Positions 1 through 8,185 of a stretch of DNA of 64,000 nt are shown piece after piece. The translations under genes were made by a program, and so were the position numbers. A model generated the notes under the pieces. That model was not told where the DNA came from. It searched no databases and saw only the letters and a list, made by a program, of their open reading frames with translations. Within the stretch, counting starts at the first letter, position 1. Every line of letters begins with the position of its first letter. The DNA comes from Arcicella gelida (lineage in GTDB: Bacteria; Bacteroidota; Bacteroidia; Cytophagales; Spirosomataceae): positions 1 to 64,000 of the forward strand of contig NZ_JAYGIL010000014.1 of the NCBI RefSeq assembly GCF_034931025.1, read 5' to 3'.

Positions 1-95
1 ACAAAACCCATTCAAAACTGGGGAATTATTATCAACCAATTTTACCTTATTTTTGACCAAAGAATCAAAAACAAATAATCAATACAAAAAACAAC

Positions 96-737
96 TTACA
101 CAAAATTAGGGATAGTGTCTAAAAAATCCTGCAAATGCGTAATAATGGCTTGCTCTAAATCTTTTTCGTAATAGCTACTTTCCCGTTTTAAGCTTAAAAA
201 TTCCAGAAACATCGGGTCTTTTACAATTTCTTTTACTTCTGATACTTGCTTTTCGCCACGGGCAACTGCTAAAACGCTTTCTTTGTCATTACTCATCAAT
301 AGTCTTTCATACAAAAGACTATTGATTTGTCTTTCCATTTGGCGAGAAGTCCAGTGATTTTTGATACTTTCAGCGATATAAAATTCCCTTTTGTCAGTAT
401 CATCTATTCGAGAAAGAAGGCGATACTGAGTCCAGTTCAATTGCGAACGCACTGCGTTCGCAATTGGGAAAGCACGATAAAATTGTCGGATTATTTCTAA
501 TTGCCTTAGCCCAAAACCAGAACCAAATTCTGGTTCTAATTGCTGAGAAAGGTATTTTAGCAGATATTTGCCGTACTCTGCACGGTCTTTCCCTTGTTGT
601 TCTTCTTCAAAAATATATTTGCCGATGTGCCAATACATCATTGTACGCTCGTGGTCAACTGCACGAATGGCTCGCTCTTGAGAAGCGAAAATTACAGCCT
701 TGATTTGGCTAATGAGTGTAGTGTTTATTAATTCCAT
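96..737 (-). CDS. DUF1016 (YhcG-like) protein, C-terminally truncated
   Basis: The 213-aa product matches the N-terminal DUF1016 domain of YhcG-type proteins: an N-terminal helical part, the core YWHIGKYIFEEEQQG, then FGLRQLEIIRQFYRAF and QYRLLSRI. Full-length members are about 340-380 aa and end in a PDDEXK-type nuclease domain. Here the frame stops with TAA right after the HLQDFL motif that normally leads into the nuclease, and the 95 bases beyond it show no continuation. The nuclease half therefore appears to be lost or replaced. The start is the ATG at 735-737. A perfect 29-bp palindrome lies inside the reading frame at 438-466. Family assignment is fairly firm; whether the truncated protein is functional is unknown. 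Confidence 0.75.
   Translation of the reverse strand: MELINTTLISQIKAVIFASQERAIRAVDHERTMMYWHIGKYIFEEEQQGKDRAEYGKYLLKYLSQQLEPEFGSGFGLRQLEIIRQFYRAFPIANAVRSQLNWTQYRLLSRIDDTDKREFYIAESIKNHWTSRQMERQINSLLYERLLMSNDKESVLAVARGEKQVSEVKEIVKDPMFLEFLSLKRESSYYEKDLEQAIITHLQDFLDTIPNFV
438..466. repeat. Perfect 14-bp-arm palindrome inside a coding region
   Basis: CAATTGCGAACGCA, a single C, then its exact reverse complement. It lies within the DUF1016 gene and encodes part of FPIANAVRSQLNW without breaking the frame. Inverted repeats this perfect are unusual inside protein genes. It may be a coding-compatible palindromic repeat that has replaced a same-length stretch of the gene. Confidence 0.85.
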
Positions 738-824
738 GATGTTTTAGAGCTAAATTTTTCTTATTAAAGCAAAATAAAAGTAATGGAACGTTTAAACAAA
801 CAAATGGTTAAAAATATTATTCTG

Positions 825-2198
825 TTAATCACTACCAAACAAAGCCTTCCAAATCACATCATAAACATCCGTAGCGATAATTTCACCATCACCAATTTTC
901 TGGTCTGAAATTAATATTGGATAATATTCTTTACCGATATTGATACCGCCGTGCGAACCTTTTACTAAGGTAGCATCCAATGGAATTACGTCCATTAAAT
1001 ATCTGAATCCTAATAATTTACGAGCTAATTTGTAAGCAGCTCTTAGCTTAATAAATGGATTAGCAGGATTCATAAACATCTCAACTGGGTCGTAACCAGG
1101 TTTTCTGTGGATGTCCACTAAGCGAGCATAATCGGGAGCTTTGGCGTCGTCTAACCAATAATAATAAGTAAACCAACTATCGGCATCTGCCATTACTACT
1201 AAATCTCCTGAACGTTCATGATTGAGATGATGTTCTTTTTTACCTTCTTCATCCAAGACTAAAGCAATGTCTTTAGTGTTTTCTAAAATACTCTTTACTC
1301 TTCCTATTTCATTTTTATCATTGATATAAACATGAGCAATTTGGTGATCTGCAATAGCAAAAGCTTTAGAAATTCCTGCATCTAATAATTCATAATCACG
1401 TTCAACTCGGACAGAAATCAATCCATTTTCACGTAAAATTCTATTGATATGAACAGGATTACTCACAGTATTGATGCCGTATTCAGATAAAATAATGATG
1501 TTAGTATCTTGTGCTTTGTAGTGATTGACTAAATCTTCGACCAATTTATCAACTTCACCTAATTCTTTATGAATTTTAGAAAAATCAACCCCAAATTTCT
1601 GTAAACAGTAATCTAAATGAGGCAAGTAAATCAAAGTAAGTGTTGGGTCGTGGGCTTTGTCCACCCAAACAGAAGCGTCTGCAATCCATTTTGAGGATTT
1701 GATGTTGGCATTAGGTCCCCAAAAACTAAACAATGGAAAAGTACCTAAATCAGCTTGAAGTTTGTCACGTAAATCTGCCGGTTGTGAGTAGCAGTCAGGA
1801 GCTTTTACGCCATCAGCATGATATTGTGGTCTTGGAGTAACGGTATAATCTGCCGAAGAATACATATTGTACCACCAAAACATTTTAGAACAAGTAAAAT
1901 TGGGATTTTTACGTTTGGCTGCTTCCCAAATTTTTTCTGCTTTTACTATTTGGTTCGACTGCTTCCAAAATTTATGTTCATTATCTTCACGGTCGTACCA
2001 ACCATTTCCTACAATTCCATGCGTGTCTGGGAATTTTCCTGTTACATAACAACTTTGAGAAGTAGTAGTAACAGCAGGCAAAACTGGTTTAATATGCGTA
2101 AGTTGATGTTCTGAAAGATATTTTTTGATGAATGGAGTATATTCTCCGATGACGCTCGTACTTAAACCAACGACATCTATCACTACTGTTTTTTTCAT
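825..2198 (-). CDS. eboF: EboF-like alkaline phosphatase-family hydrolase (nucleotide pyrophosphatase/phosphodiesterase)
   Basis: The 457-aa protein has the alkaline phosphatase/NPP fold signature: an N-terminal VIDVVG metal-binding strand, the nucleophile region AVTTTSQSCYVTGKFPDTHG, a PHLDY metal-site motif, SEYGIN, and a C-terminal GSHGG. There is no signal peptide, so it is probably cytoplasmic. It is the last gene of a complete ebo order (A-B-C-D-E-F), 197 bp after eboE with a hairpin-rich spacer between. In ebo clusters the NPP-like member is thought to act on a phosphorylated or prenylated metabolite during its processing or export. The substrate here is unknown. Start ATG at 2196-2198. 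Confidence 0.82.
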   Translation of the reverse strand: MKKTVVIDVVGLSTSVIGEYTPFIKKYLSEHQLTHIKPVLPAVTTTSQSCYVTGKFPDTHGIVGNGWYDREDNEHKFWKQSNQIVKAEKIWEAAKRKNPNFTCSKMFWWYNMYSSADYTVTPRPQYHADGVKAPDCYSQPADLRDKLQADLGTFPLFSFWGPNANIKSSKWIADASVWVDKAHDPTLTLIYLPHLDYCLQKFGVDFSKIHKELGEVDKLVEDLVNHYKAQDTNIIILSEYGINTVSNPVHINRILRENGLISVRVERDYELLDAGISKAFAIADHQIAHVYINDKNEIGRVKSILENTKDIALVLDEEGKKEHHLNHERSGDLVVMADADSWFTYYYWLDDAKAPDYARLVDIHRKPGYDPVEMFMNPANPFIKLRAAYKLARKLLGFRYLMDVIPLDATLVKGSHGGINIGKEYYPILISDQKIGDGEIIATDVYDVIWKALFGSD

Positions 2199-2200
2199 AT

Positions 2201-2394
2201 AGCTATTAGCTTTAAGCTCTGAGCCGTGAGCTTTGAGTTTTAAATAAATTTTGTAGCCTTGAGCTATGAGTGATGGGCTTTGAGCTGTTAGCTTTTTGAG
2301 TTTAGTATAACAACGGGACTAAAAATGTCTTAATTCTTCATCACGAGCAATTGAAAAAAACTCACAGCTAATTGCTCACAGCTCATAGCTAAAC
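2201..2394. repeat. Intercistronic GAGCTnTGAGC-type hairpin repeat between eboE and eboF
   Basis: The 197-bp gap is filled with variants of AGCTnnnAGCTTTGAGC on the left (2201-2300). Their reverse complements lie on the right (2361-2392, e.g. CTCACAGCTAATTGCTCACA). The two halves can fold into one long imperfect stem. A related element lies between the sulfatase and FGE genes at 54.9 kb. Confidence 0.6.
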
Positions 2395-2395
2395 C

Positions 2396-3607
2396 CTAAA
2401 GCAATCCCTTCACCCAAGTAACTTCACGGGCGATTGATTCATTTAGTGGTACTTGTACTTCTGGCGGTAAAACGCCCCAAGTATAAGTTTCTATTTCTAA
2501 ATGATTCGTAAATGGCTTTTGTTTATGAATCCCAATTGTATCTACAATATCAGATTGTGTCGAAGAAAGCTCACCATATTGTTCAATAAATAAAGGTACA
2601 TGGAAATGTACTCGCCATTCTTCATGTTTGCCTTCTTCATAAGCCTGAATCGCCAATCCTAAATCTTGATATTTTTCAAAAGTTCCATCTGCTTTTCTGG
2701 CAATTACTTGGTGCAAATAACTGGCTTCATCGTACTGAGCGATGGCTTTTAATTTTGTCTCAGCATCATTTGTAAAGTCCACTTTTATGGCAGAACTAAT
2801 CTGAATTTTGCCAACCGCAATATTAGCTTTTGCTAATTTCTCTACCACAATTTCGGGCTTTTCATAGCTCACTGCAAAGTGACAAACATCATAACATAAT
2901 TGAATATGTGTATGTAAAATCGCCAATGTTTCTTCGACAGAAATACCTTTTTTAGCAAAGTATTCTATGGCAATTGGTCTTAAATAATCTTCGTACCAAG
3001 TAATAAATTCCGTAGAGTTTTCTAAAATTCCATCTGGTTCTGGTTCGATGTCCAAATGTAAAACTTTACCCGTTGTTTCTTTCATAGCGATTAGTTCATC
3101 AACGACCAAAAGCATATTTTGTGTCGCTAAAGTAGTGGCATGATGAAGTGTTTCTAAAGGATTTTCACTTTCAATTTTCCACCAAAAACGATATGAAAGA
3201 GGCGATGTTGAAATACCTCCTTCTTGCATTTCGGCTGGTAATAATTTCGACAAAAGCTTGAACATTCGGATAGTATATTGTACTCTATCGTCGGTCGTCC
3301 AGTCAGGTGCATGTACTTGATCTTTTACCACCACATCATGAAAACCGCCATAAGGAAAACCATTCATCGTAAAAACGTAGCAATCATTTTCAGTCAACCA
3401 ATTTTGAAAAGCTTCAAAATTAGCAGTTTCCGACAAATCTATACTTGCCTGATTCGCCAAACGCAAACCAATGCCCATCGGAGCGTCTTTACTTACTGAA
3501 TTTTTAATTTCAGGAATGCTACTTTGAAGTACTGAAAAATGATGTTTCCAGTCTTCACCAGGATGAATATTACTACAATATGTTAAAAGTCCGAATGGGG
3601 TTTTCAT
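2396..3607 (-). CDS. eboE: Metabolite traffic protein EboE (xylose isomerase-like TIM barrel)
   Basis: The 403-aa protein begins MKTPFGLLTYCSNIHPGEDW, a start typical of EboE, which is a sugar isomerase/AP-endonuclease-like TIM barrel. Likely metal-site stretches are HLDIEPEPDG near residue 184 and LCYDVCHFAVSYE near residue 238. It starts 3 bp after the eboD stop, so translation is probably coupled. EboE is required with the other ebo genes for moving a scytonemin precursor toward the periplasm in cyanobacteria. The reaction itself is not established. No signal peptide is visible. Confidence 0.85.
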   Translation of the reverse strand: MKTPFGLLTYCSNIHPGEDWKHHFSVLQSSIPEIKNSVSKDAPMGIGLRLANQASIDLSETANFEAFQNWLTENDCYVFTMNGFPYGGFHDVVVKDQVHAPDWTTDDRVQYTIRMFKLLSKLLPAEMQEGGISTSPLSYRFWWKIESENPLETLHHATTLATQNMLLVVDELIAMKETTGKVLHLDIEPEPDGILENSTEFITWYEDYLRPIAIEYFAKKGISVEETLAILHTHIQLCYDVCHFAVSYEKPEIVVEKLAKANIAVGKIQISSAIKVDFTNDAETKLKAIAQYDEASYLHQVIARKADGTFEKYQDLGLAIQAYEEGKHEEWRVHFHVPLFIEQYGELSSTQSDIVDTIGIHKQKPFTNHLEIETYTWGVLPPEVQVPLNESIAREVTWVKGLL

Positions 3608-3610
3608 AAT

Positions 3611-4768
3611 TTATGAGCGTTTTTCGAGATAATCTACGGCTTGTTTTACCAGTTCAAAATCTATTTCGTGTACTTCTATGCCTTTGCCAAGTCCTTCTAA
3701 CAAAGTAATGGTCAAGCGTCCGCCTAAGTGTTCACGGAATTCGTTCAAGCCTTTCCAAAGGTTAATTTTGTCATTTTCGGCTAAAGCTGGATGATACAAA
3801 TCGAAGCCCAGATTTTCTAAAACTAATAAAATTCTATCTAAAGCATCTTCCGAAATCATGCCTTTCAAGAATGAATAAGCACAATCTAAAGCGATACCAA
3901 TGGCAACGGCTTCGCCATGACGAATTTCAAAATTGGTAAGATATTCTAATTTATGTGCCGCCCAGTGACCAAAATCTAAAGGACGAGCAGAACCACTTTC
4001 AAAAGGGTCGCCACTTGAAATGTGTTGAACATGTAATTCTGCACAACGGAAAATTTGTTCGTTCATCGACTCTTCGTCACGATGTGCCAACAAAACAGAT
4101 TTATTTTCAAGCCATTCAAAAAAAGCTAAATCCTTGATTAAGGCTACTTTAACAGCCTCAGAAATGCCCGAACGCCAATCTCTGTCGCTCAACGTTTTCA
4201 AGAAAGTACTGTCATTAAAAACCGCTACTGGCGGAGCAAAAGTGCCGAGAAAATTCTTTTTTCCGAAGTAATTTATACCATTTTTTACGCCAACACCCGA
4301 GTCATTTTGTGAAAGTACCGTCGTAGGAATACGAATATGTTTTACGCCACGGTGGGCAATGGCAGAAGCGTAGCCCGTCATATCTAAAAATGCTCCGCCA
4401 CCAATCGCTGCCACAAAAGAGTGACGGTCGATACCATAAGTATCAATAGCACGAAGCGTTTGAGCTAAATATATTTCGTCATTTTTTACTTGTTCTCCAC
4501 CCGGTAAAACTAAAATATCAGCTACTAATTCAATTTCTTCCTGATTAGCGAAGTAATTTTTGATAGCTTCTTGTAGGTATTGGTGATGTTCGGCAACGCC
4601 TTCGTCGATGACAAATAAGATTTTCTTACGAAATTGGTTTGCCCCGTAATGGTTACCAAAATTGTTTAAGAAAGTAATTAAAGTAGTATTTTCAGGAGCG
4701 AAAAGATTTTCGGTAAATAAAATATTATACGAAAACTGAACCTGAAAGCTTTGCTGAATCTGAGACAT
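3611..4768 (-). CDS. eboD: EboD, 3-dehydroquinate synthase-like sugar-phosphate cyclase
   Basis: The 385-aa protein belongs to the dehydroquinate synthase/sugar-phosphate cyclase superfamily. The NAD-binding GGGAFLDMTGYASAIAHRG is present, as are LPGGEQVKND and the three usual Zn ligands: Glu in SEAVKVALIKD, His in DFGHWAAHKLE and His in HGEAVAIGIALD. The active site looks intact. Placement between eboC and eboE argues for the ebo paralogue rather than the shikimate-pathway aroB. The true substrate is probably another phosphorylated sugar or cyclitol precursor (inference). It starts 31 bp after eboC. Confidence 0.83.
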   Translation of the reverse strand: MSQIQQSFQVQFSYNILFTENLFAPENTTLITFLNNFGNHYGANQFRKKILFVIDEGVAEHHQYLQEAIKNYFANQEEIELVADILVLPGGEQVKNDEIYLAQTLRAIDTYGIDRHSFVAAIGGGAFLDMTGYASAIAHRGVKHIRIPTTVLSQNDSGVGVKNGINYFGKKNFLGTFAPPVAVFNDSTFLKTLSDRDWRSGISEAVKVALIKDLAFFEWLENKSVLLAHRDEESMNEQIFRCAELHVQHISSGDPFESGSARPLDFGHWAAHKLEYLTNFEIRHGEAVAIGIALDCAYSFLKGMISEDALDRILLVLENLGFDLYHPALAENDKINLWKGLNEFREHLGGRLTITLLEGLGKGIEVHEIDFELVKQAVDYLEKRS

Positions 4769-4799
4769 TTATTGTAAGAGTAAAATCGAATTTATTAAA

Positions 4800-5681
4800 T
4801 TAAGTAACAGCGAAAACCTTCGCCAACTTCATTGAAAATGGTAATAAAGCTAAAACACATAAAGCCAGTATCCAGTTTCCTGAAACACTTACCCAAGCAG
4901 CGTCCATCACAATAAGTGAGAGTACTCCAGCTTTTACAGCCTTGCCTATATTTGAGCCGATTGGATTTGTAATAGCCGTGATTAATGATTTGAAAATCAA
5001 ATAAATATGCAATATCACAAAGCCAATAGCGAATAAAAAGTAGCCTAATTGATAAGCAAAAAGTAGCTGAGAAATACTAACAAAAGCGTATAAAAATCCT
5101 GCAAAATATAAAGTTTTTTGACTACCTCCATGTACTTCTCCACGGCTAACCATTGTAATAGCAGCGATGTAAATTACTGGAATGATACCCAACCACCACA
5201 AAGAAGCTGGAGCAGTTGCCACGGCTGACATTCCCAGAATAAGGTTTCCACCTCTACAAAGTCCCATATTAATTGGACCAAGAATATTATGATGCTTTCC
5301 GAAACGATTATAGACTAATGCTAAAATAGCCACAATAATGGCAATAAGTCCGCTTTGAGTACTGTTTAAAAATGCGGCTACAATACCCATTAAAAGCCAA
5401 AAGCTACCCCATAAGGTAGCATTTGTTTTAGTCACTTTTCCGCTTGGAATTGGTCGTTCGGGTCGTTCGATGGCATCTAATTCAGCATCAAAAACATCAT
5501 TAAATACAATTCCACCGCCGTATAAACCTTTAGTGGCGATGGAAAGTAAAATGACTGTTTTGATACTGTCGATGTCTGTTGAAAAAGTAAAACCTGCGAT
5601 AGAAATTCCTGCGAAAATATCCGCTACGGATGTTACAATATTGGCAGGTCTTAACAGTTGGAAGTATGCTTTTATATTCAA
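4800..5681 (-). CDS. eboC: UbiA-like prenyltransferase EboC
   Basis: The 293-aa integral membrane protein has about 8-9 predicted hydrophobic segments and the first UbiA aspartate motif NDVFDAELDAIERPERPIPSG near residue 61. The second Asp-rich motif of classical UbiA enzymes is not evident; that region reads NRFGKHHNILGP. UbiA enzymes attach polyprenyl groups to aromatic or other acceptors within the membrane. In ebo clusters this member is thought to prenylate or anchor the trafficked metabolite. The start lies 3 bp after the eboB stop, indicating coupled expression. Confidence 0.85.
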   Translation of the reverse strand: MNIKAYFQLLRPANIVTSVADIFAGISIAGFTFSTDIDSIKTVILLSIATKGLYGGGIVFNDVFDAELDAIERPERPIPSGKVTKTNATLWGSFWLLMGIVAAFLNSTQSGLIAIIVAILALVYNRFGKHHNILGPINMGLCRGGNLILGMSAVATAPASLWWLGIIPVIYIAAITMVSRGEVHGGSQKTLYFAGFLYAFVSISQLLFAYQLGYFLFAIGFVILHIYLIFKSLITAITNPIGSNIGKAVKAGVLSLIVMDAAWVSVSGNWILALCVLALLPFSMKLAKVFAVT

Positions 5682-5684
5682 AAT

Positions 5685-6704
5685 TTAACGAATGATTAAG
5701 GCATTTTTATCGACTCTCGGCTGTTGTCCGCCTCTCAAAATCGTATTCCCATTATATTTTAAAGTTTGGTCAATTTCTTGTGGGTTTTCAAAATCTTCCA
5801 CATTAATTTGTCCGCTTTGTGCAAAAGCATCAATCGCATTTTGATAAGTAACCAAACGAATATCATGATCTGAAATTCCTTTAATTTTCATCAAAGCTGC
5901 TGTTTTTGGAATTGCCAAAGGGTCGCTAATGCCCCAGTCTGCCGCAGAATTTATCATAATTCTTTCAGAACCGTATTGTTTTACTACTTCTACCATGCGT
6001 TCATTTCCCATTTTAGTAAATGGATAAATCGTAAAAGCGGCATAAAAGCCTTGGTCTAAAACACTTTTAACGGTTTCTTCATTATTATGGTCGATGATAA
6101 ACATTTGAGGATCAATGCCATGTTCAAGGGCAATTGCCATACTTCTTTCCGTTCCTTTTTTCTTGTCACGGTGGGGAGTATGTACTTGTACTGGCAAGCC
6201 AGCTTCTTTGGCTAACTCTAATTGTAAACGATAATACTTTTCCTCGGCGGCAGTTTGGTCATCAAAACCAATTTCACCCACACCTACAACGCCTTCTTTG
6301 TATAAGTATAATGGTAAAATTTCCATTACTTCTTCCGCAAGGGCTTCGTTATTGGCTTCACGAGAGTTCAGACCGATAGTACAATAATGTTTAATACCAA
6401 ATTGTGAAGAACGAAAACGCTCCCAGCCAATCAAACTACTATAATAATCTTTGAAAGTTGAAAGCCCAGTACGTGGCTGACCTAACCAAAAAGCAGGTTC
6501 AATAATTGCTACAACGCCAGCATCTGCTAAAGCTTGATAGTCGTCAGTAGTGCGTGAAGTCATGTGAATGTGTGGATCAAAAAATTTCATGTCTTTGATA
6601 TAATCCATAAAATTTACTTGCACATTCGTTGCCGTTGCCAATTCTTCGGCAGTTCCTTCAAAGTGAGAAGGATTTTGGGCTATTTCATTATGTTTTTGAC
6701 ACAT
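5685..6704 (-). CDS. eboB: EboB, TatD-family metal-dependent hydrolase
   Basis: TatD-type hydrolase with FDPHIHM (HxH metal site), VGEIGFDD, VQVHTPHRDK and FIIDHNNEET, the regular metal ligands of an amidohydrolase TIM barrel. The NSAADWGISDPLAIPKTA tail is characteristic of ebo members. The frame stays open to a GTG at 6737, but that codon lies inside a 38-bp-arm hairpin, so I take the ATG at 6702-6704 (MCQKHNEIAQ). A later start at MDYIKD is possible. It is the second gene of the operon, with the hairpin separating it from eboA. Substrate unknown. Confidence 0.82.
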   Translation of the reverse strand: MCQKHNEIAQNPSHFEGTAEELATATNVQVNFMDYIKDMKFFDPHIHMTSRTTDDYQALADAGVVAIIEPAFWLGQPRTGLSTFKDYYSSLIGWERFRSSQFGIKHYCTIGLNSREANNEALAEEVMEILPLYLYKEGVVGVGEIGFDDQTAAEEKYYRLQLELAKEAGLPVQVHTPHRDKKKGTERSMAIALEHGIDPQMFIIDHNNEETVKSVLDQGFYAAFTIYPFTKMGNERMVEVVKQYGSERIMINSAADWGISDPLAIPKTAALMKIKGISDHDIRLVTYQNAIDAFAQSGQINVEDFENPQEIDQTLKYNGNTILRGGQQPRVDKNALIIR

Positions 6705-6729
6705 TTTTTTAGTGGCTAATGGGTAATAT

Positions 6730-6822
6730 AACCTCACCCCCCAACCCCCTCTCCTGCTGAGAGGGGGCTTTTAAGACTCAAAGTCCCCCTCTCAGCAGGG
6801 GAGGGGGTTGGGGGGTGAGGTT
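6730..6822. repeat. Large C-rich inverted repeat between eboA and eboB
   Basis: Left arm 6730-6767 and right arm 6785-6822 are 38-bp reverse complements with a single mismatch (CTCTCC versus CTCCCC), separated by a 17-nt loop. Arm motifs are CCTCACCCCCCAACCCCCTC and GCTGAGAGGGGG. It is extremely GC-rich against an AT-rich background and sits inside the ebo operon, so it may act as an attenuator, RNA-stability element or mobile hairpin. Confidence 0.9.
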
Positions 6823-6893
6823 TTTACCCTAAATTTCAAATAAAATACTAATTTATATATCCTTTATTATCGGAGAATGGAGTTACTTCTCCC

Positions 6894-7709
6894 CTATTTT
6901 TCTAATTTCTCCCAAGTAATATTGTCTTCGTCCAAGTCATTTATGATAGAAACATACTTGATTAACAATGCTTTAGCTGGTTTAAAATTGGTTTCTTTAC
7001 AAACCAAAATAGCTGCCATTTGATTGTCAGAATTATCAGTTTGCAACAATTTTTCAATGTCTTTCAAGATTGTTTCATTCAAAAAATGAGTAACTAATCG
7101 CCAAACTTGTGCAGGAACTGAACGACCAGCCGCCCAACGTTCATGAGCAAAATCTGAAAGTGTATCTGCTAATTTCTGGTTGGCTCTTTCGGCTAAACCT
7201 TGAATTAAATGAATCGGTTTATCATTAAAAATACATTTTAACACCAATTGATTCCATTCTGATTCTGTAAAATAAGTAGCAGGAAAAGTATTTCTGAAAG
7301 CCAAAGAGTCGAAAATTAAACCAATATTCGAGCGAACTGCTTCGGTGGCTCTGTAAATCCATTTTTCAGGAAAAGCCAAATATGGCAAAGCGGAATAAAG
7401 TGCTACCGCTTCATTGATTTCGGCAGTATCAAAAAGTGCGTTGATATTTTTAAGATACGTTTCTTCAGCATCTTGTGAAATAGACAATAACAAGTAAACT
7501 CGTGTTAATCTATCCAGCGTCCATTCGTGAAGTAAATTTTCTTCATCAAAACTTACTTGTACTGTTTTTTTCGAAACGAATCTTGGTGTGGCTACAAAGG
7601 CAGTTAAAATATTTTTGCTATCGCCTGAAGTTTTACTTAAAATCCAACTTAATTCTTTTTCTGAAGTGTTTTCTTGGATAATATTCAAAAGTTTGCTGAC
7701 TATACTCAC
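6894..7709 (-). CDS. eboA: EboA domain-containing protein
   Basis: The 271-aa soluble protein carries the EboA hallmarks ATYFTESEWNQLVLKCIFND and ANQKLADTLSDFAHERWAAG plus a PAQVWR motif. No enzymatic residues can be named. EboA has no known biochemical role but marks ebo clusters. It is first in the operon, and a TAnnTTTG-like promoter lies about 38 bp upstream. Start ATG at 7707-7709 with no strong Shine-Dalgarno, which is usual in this phylum. Confidence 0.85.
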   Translation of the reverse strand: MSIVSKLLNIIQENTSEKELSWILSKTSGDSKNILTAFVATPRFVSKKTVQVSFDEENLLHEWTLDRLTRVYLLLSISQDAEETYLKNINALFDTAEINEAVALYSALPYLAFPEKWIYRATEAVRSNIGLIFDSLAFRNTFPATYFTESEWNQLVLKCIFNDKPIHLIQGLAERANQKLADTLSDFAHERWAAGRSVPAQVWRLVTHFLNETILKDIEKLLQTDNSDNQMAAILVCKETNFKPAKALLIKYVSIINDLDEDNITWEKLEK

Positions 7710-7746
7710 AATATCTATTGTCTAAATAATAAAAAATAATAATTAT

Positions 7747-7754
7747 CAAAGGTA
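7747..7754 (-). promoter_or_regulatory. Candidate -7 element (TACCTTTG) of the ebo operon
   Basis: Exact match to the Bacteroidota -7 consensus TAnnTTTG on the minus strand, about 38 bp before the eboA start. No good -33 TTTG is found at the usual 19-21 bp spacing, so confidence is moderate. Confidence 0.4.
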
Positions 7755-7845
7755 AGAAGCCTTTCTTAAATTTAACTTAATAAAAGTCATTGTTTAAGCA
7801 AGATTTATCTCTTTTTGCCTTTTTATAAAATACGAAATCGTTGAA

Positions 7846-7986
7846 CTACTTACATTCAACGGTTCTAAAACCAAGATTATTGAGTTCTAGTCTTATCAAT
7901 TTCATAGAGTCATTATCGGACAAATCACAAATTTTAGCTTTTCGCCAAACAATTGCACTGATTTGGGAAATGTTCAATATCAAGGT
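7846..7986 (-). pseudogene. Unidentified coding remnant (46 codons, no start)
   Basis: An open stretch without a start codon ends in TAG and reads as ordinary protein (ISAIVWRKAKICDLSDNDS, then LELNNLGFRTVECK). It looks like the C-terminal tail of a lost gene. I do not recognise the family. Together with the inverted repeat at 7960-8149 it fills most of the 476-bp gap between eboA and the LpxR-like gene. Confidence 0.3.
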
Positions 7987-8149
7987 TTAGGAGGCTAATT
8001 TAGCCAAGATAAAGTATTTTTATTTTTCACTTTTTTTTCATTAAATGAATTTTATTTTTTCAAAATGGATTATTGTATTTATAATCCTTTACTAAAAATA
8101 TTATTTCTTGTTCTATGTCAATGTTTAGATGTAGGACATTTCCCAAATT
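7960..8149. repeat. Inverted repeat pair ATTTGGGAAATGT
   Basis: ATTTGGGAAATGTT at 7961-7974 recurs as the reverse complement ACATTTCCCAAAT at 8136-8148 (13 bp exact), about 160 bp apart. The interior is AT-rich and shows no gene. The pair could be ends of a degraded element or operator half-sites upstream of the LpxR-like gene. Confidence 0.4.
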
Positions 8150-8185
8150 TGAAATGTAAAGAGTAATATTCAAATTTTAATCGTC

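Noticed and set aside
3611..4768. Housekeeping 3-dehydroquinate synthase (aroB)
   Set aside because: The fold and metal ligands match, but its fixed place inside the ebo gene order points to the ebo paralogue.
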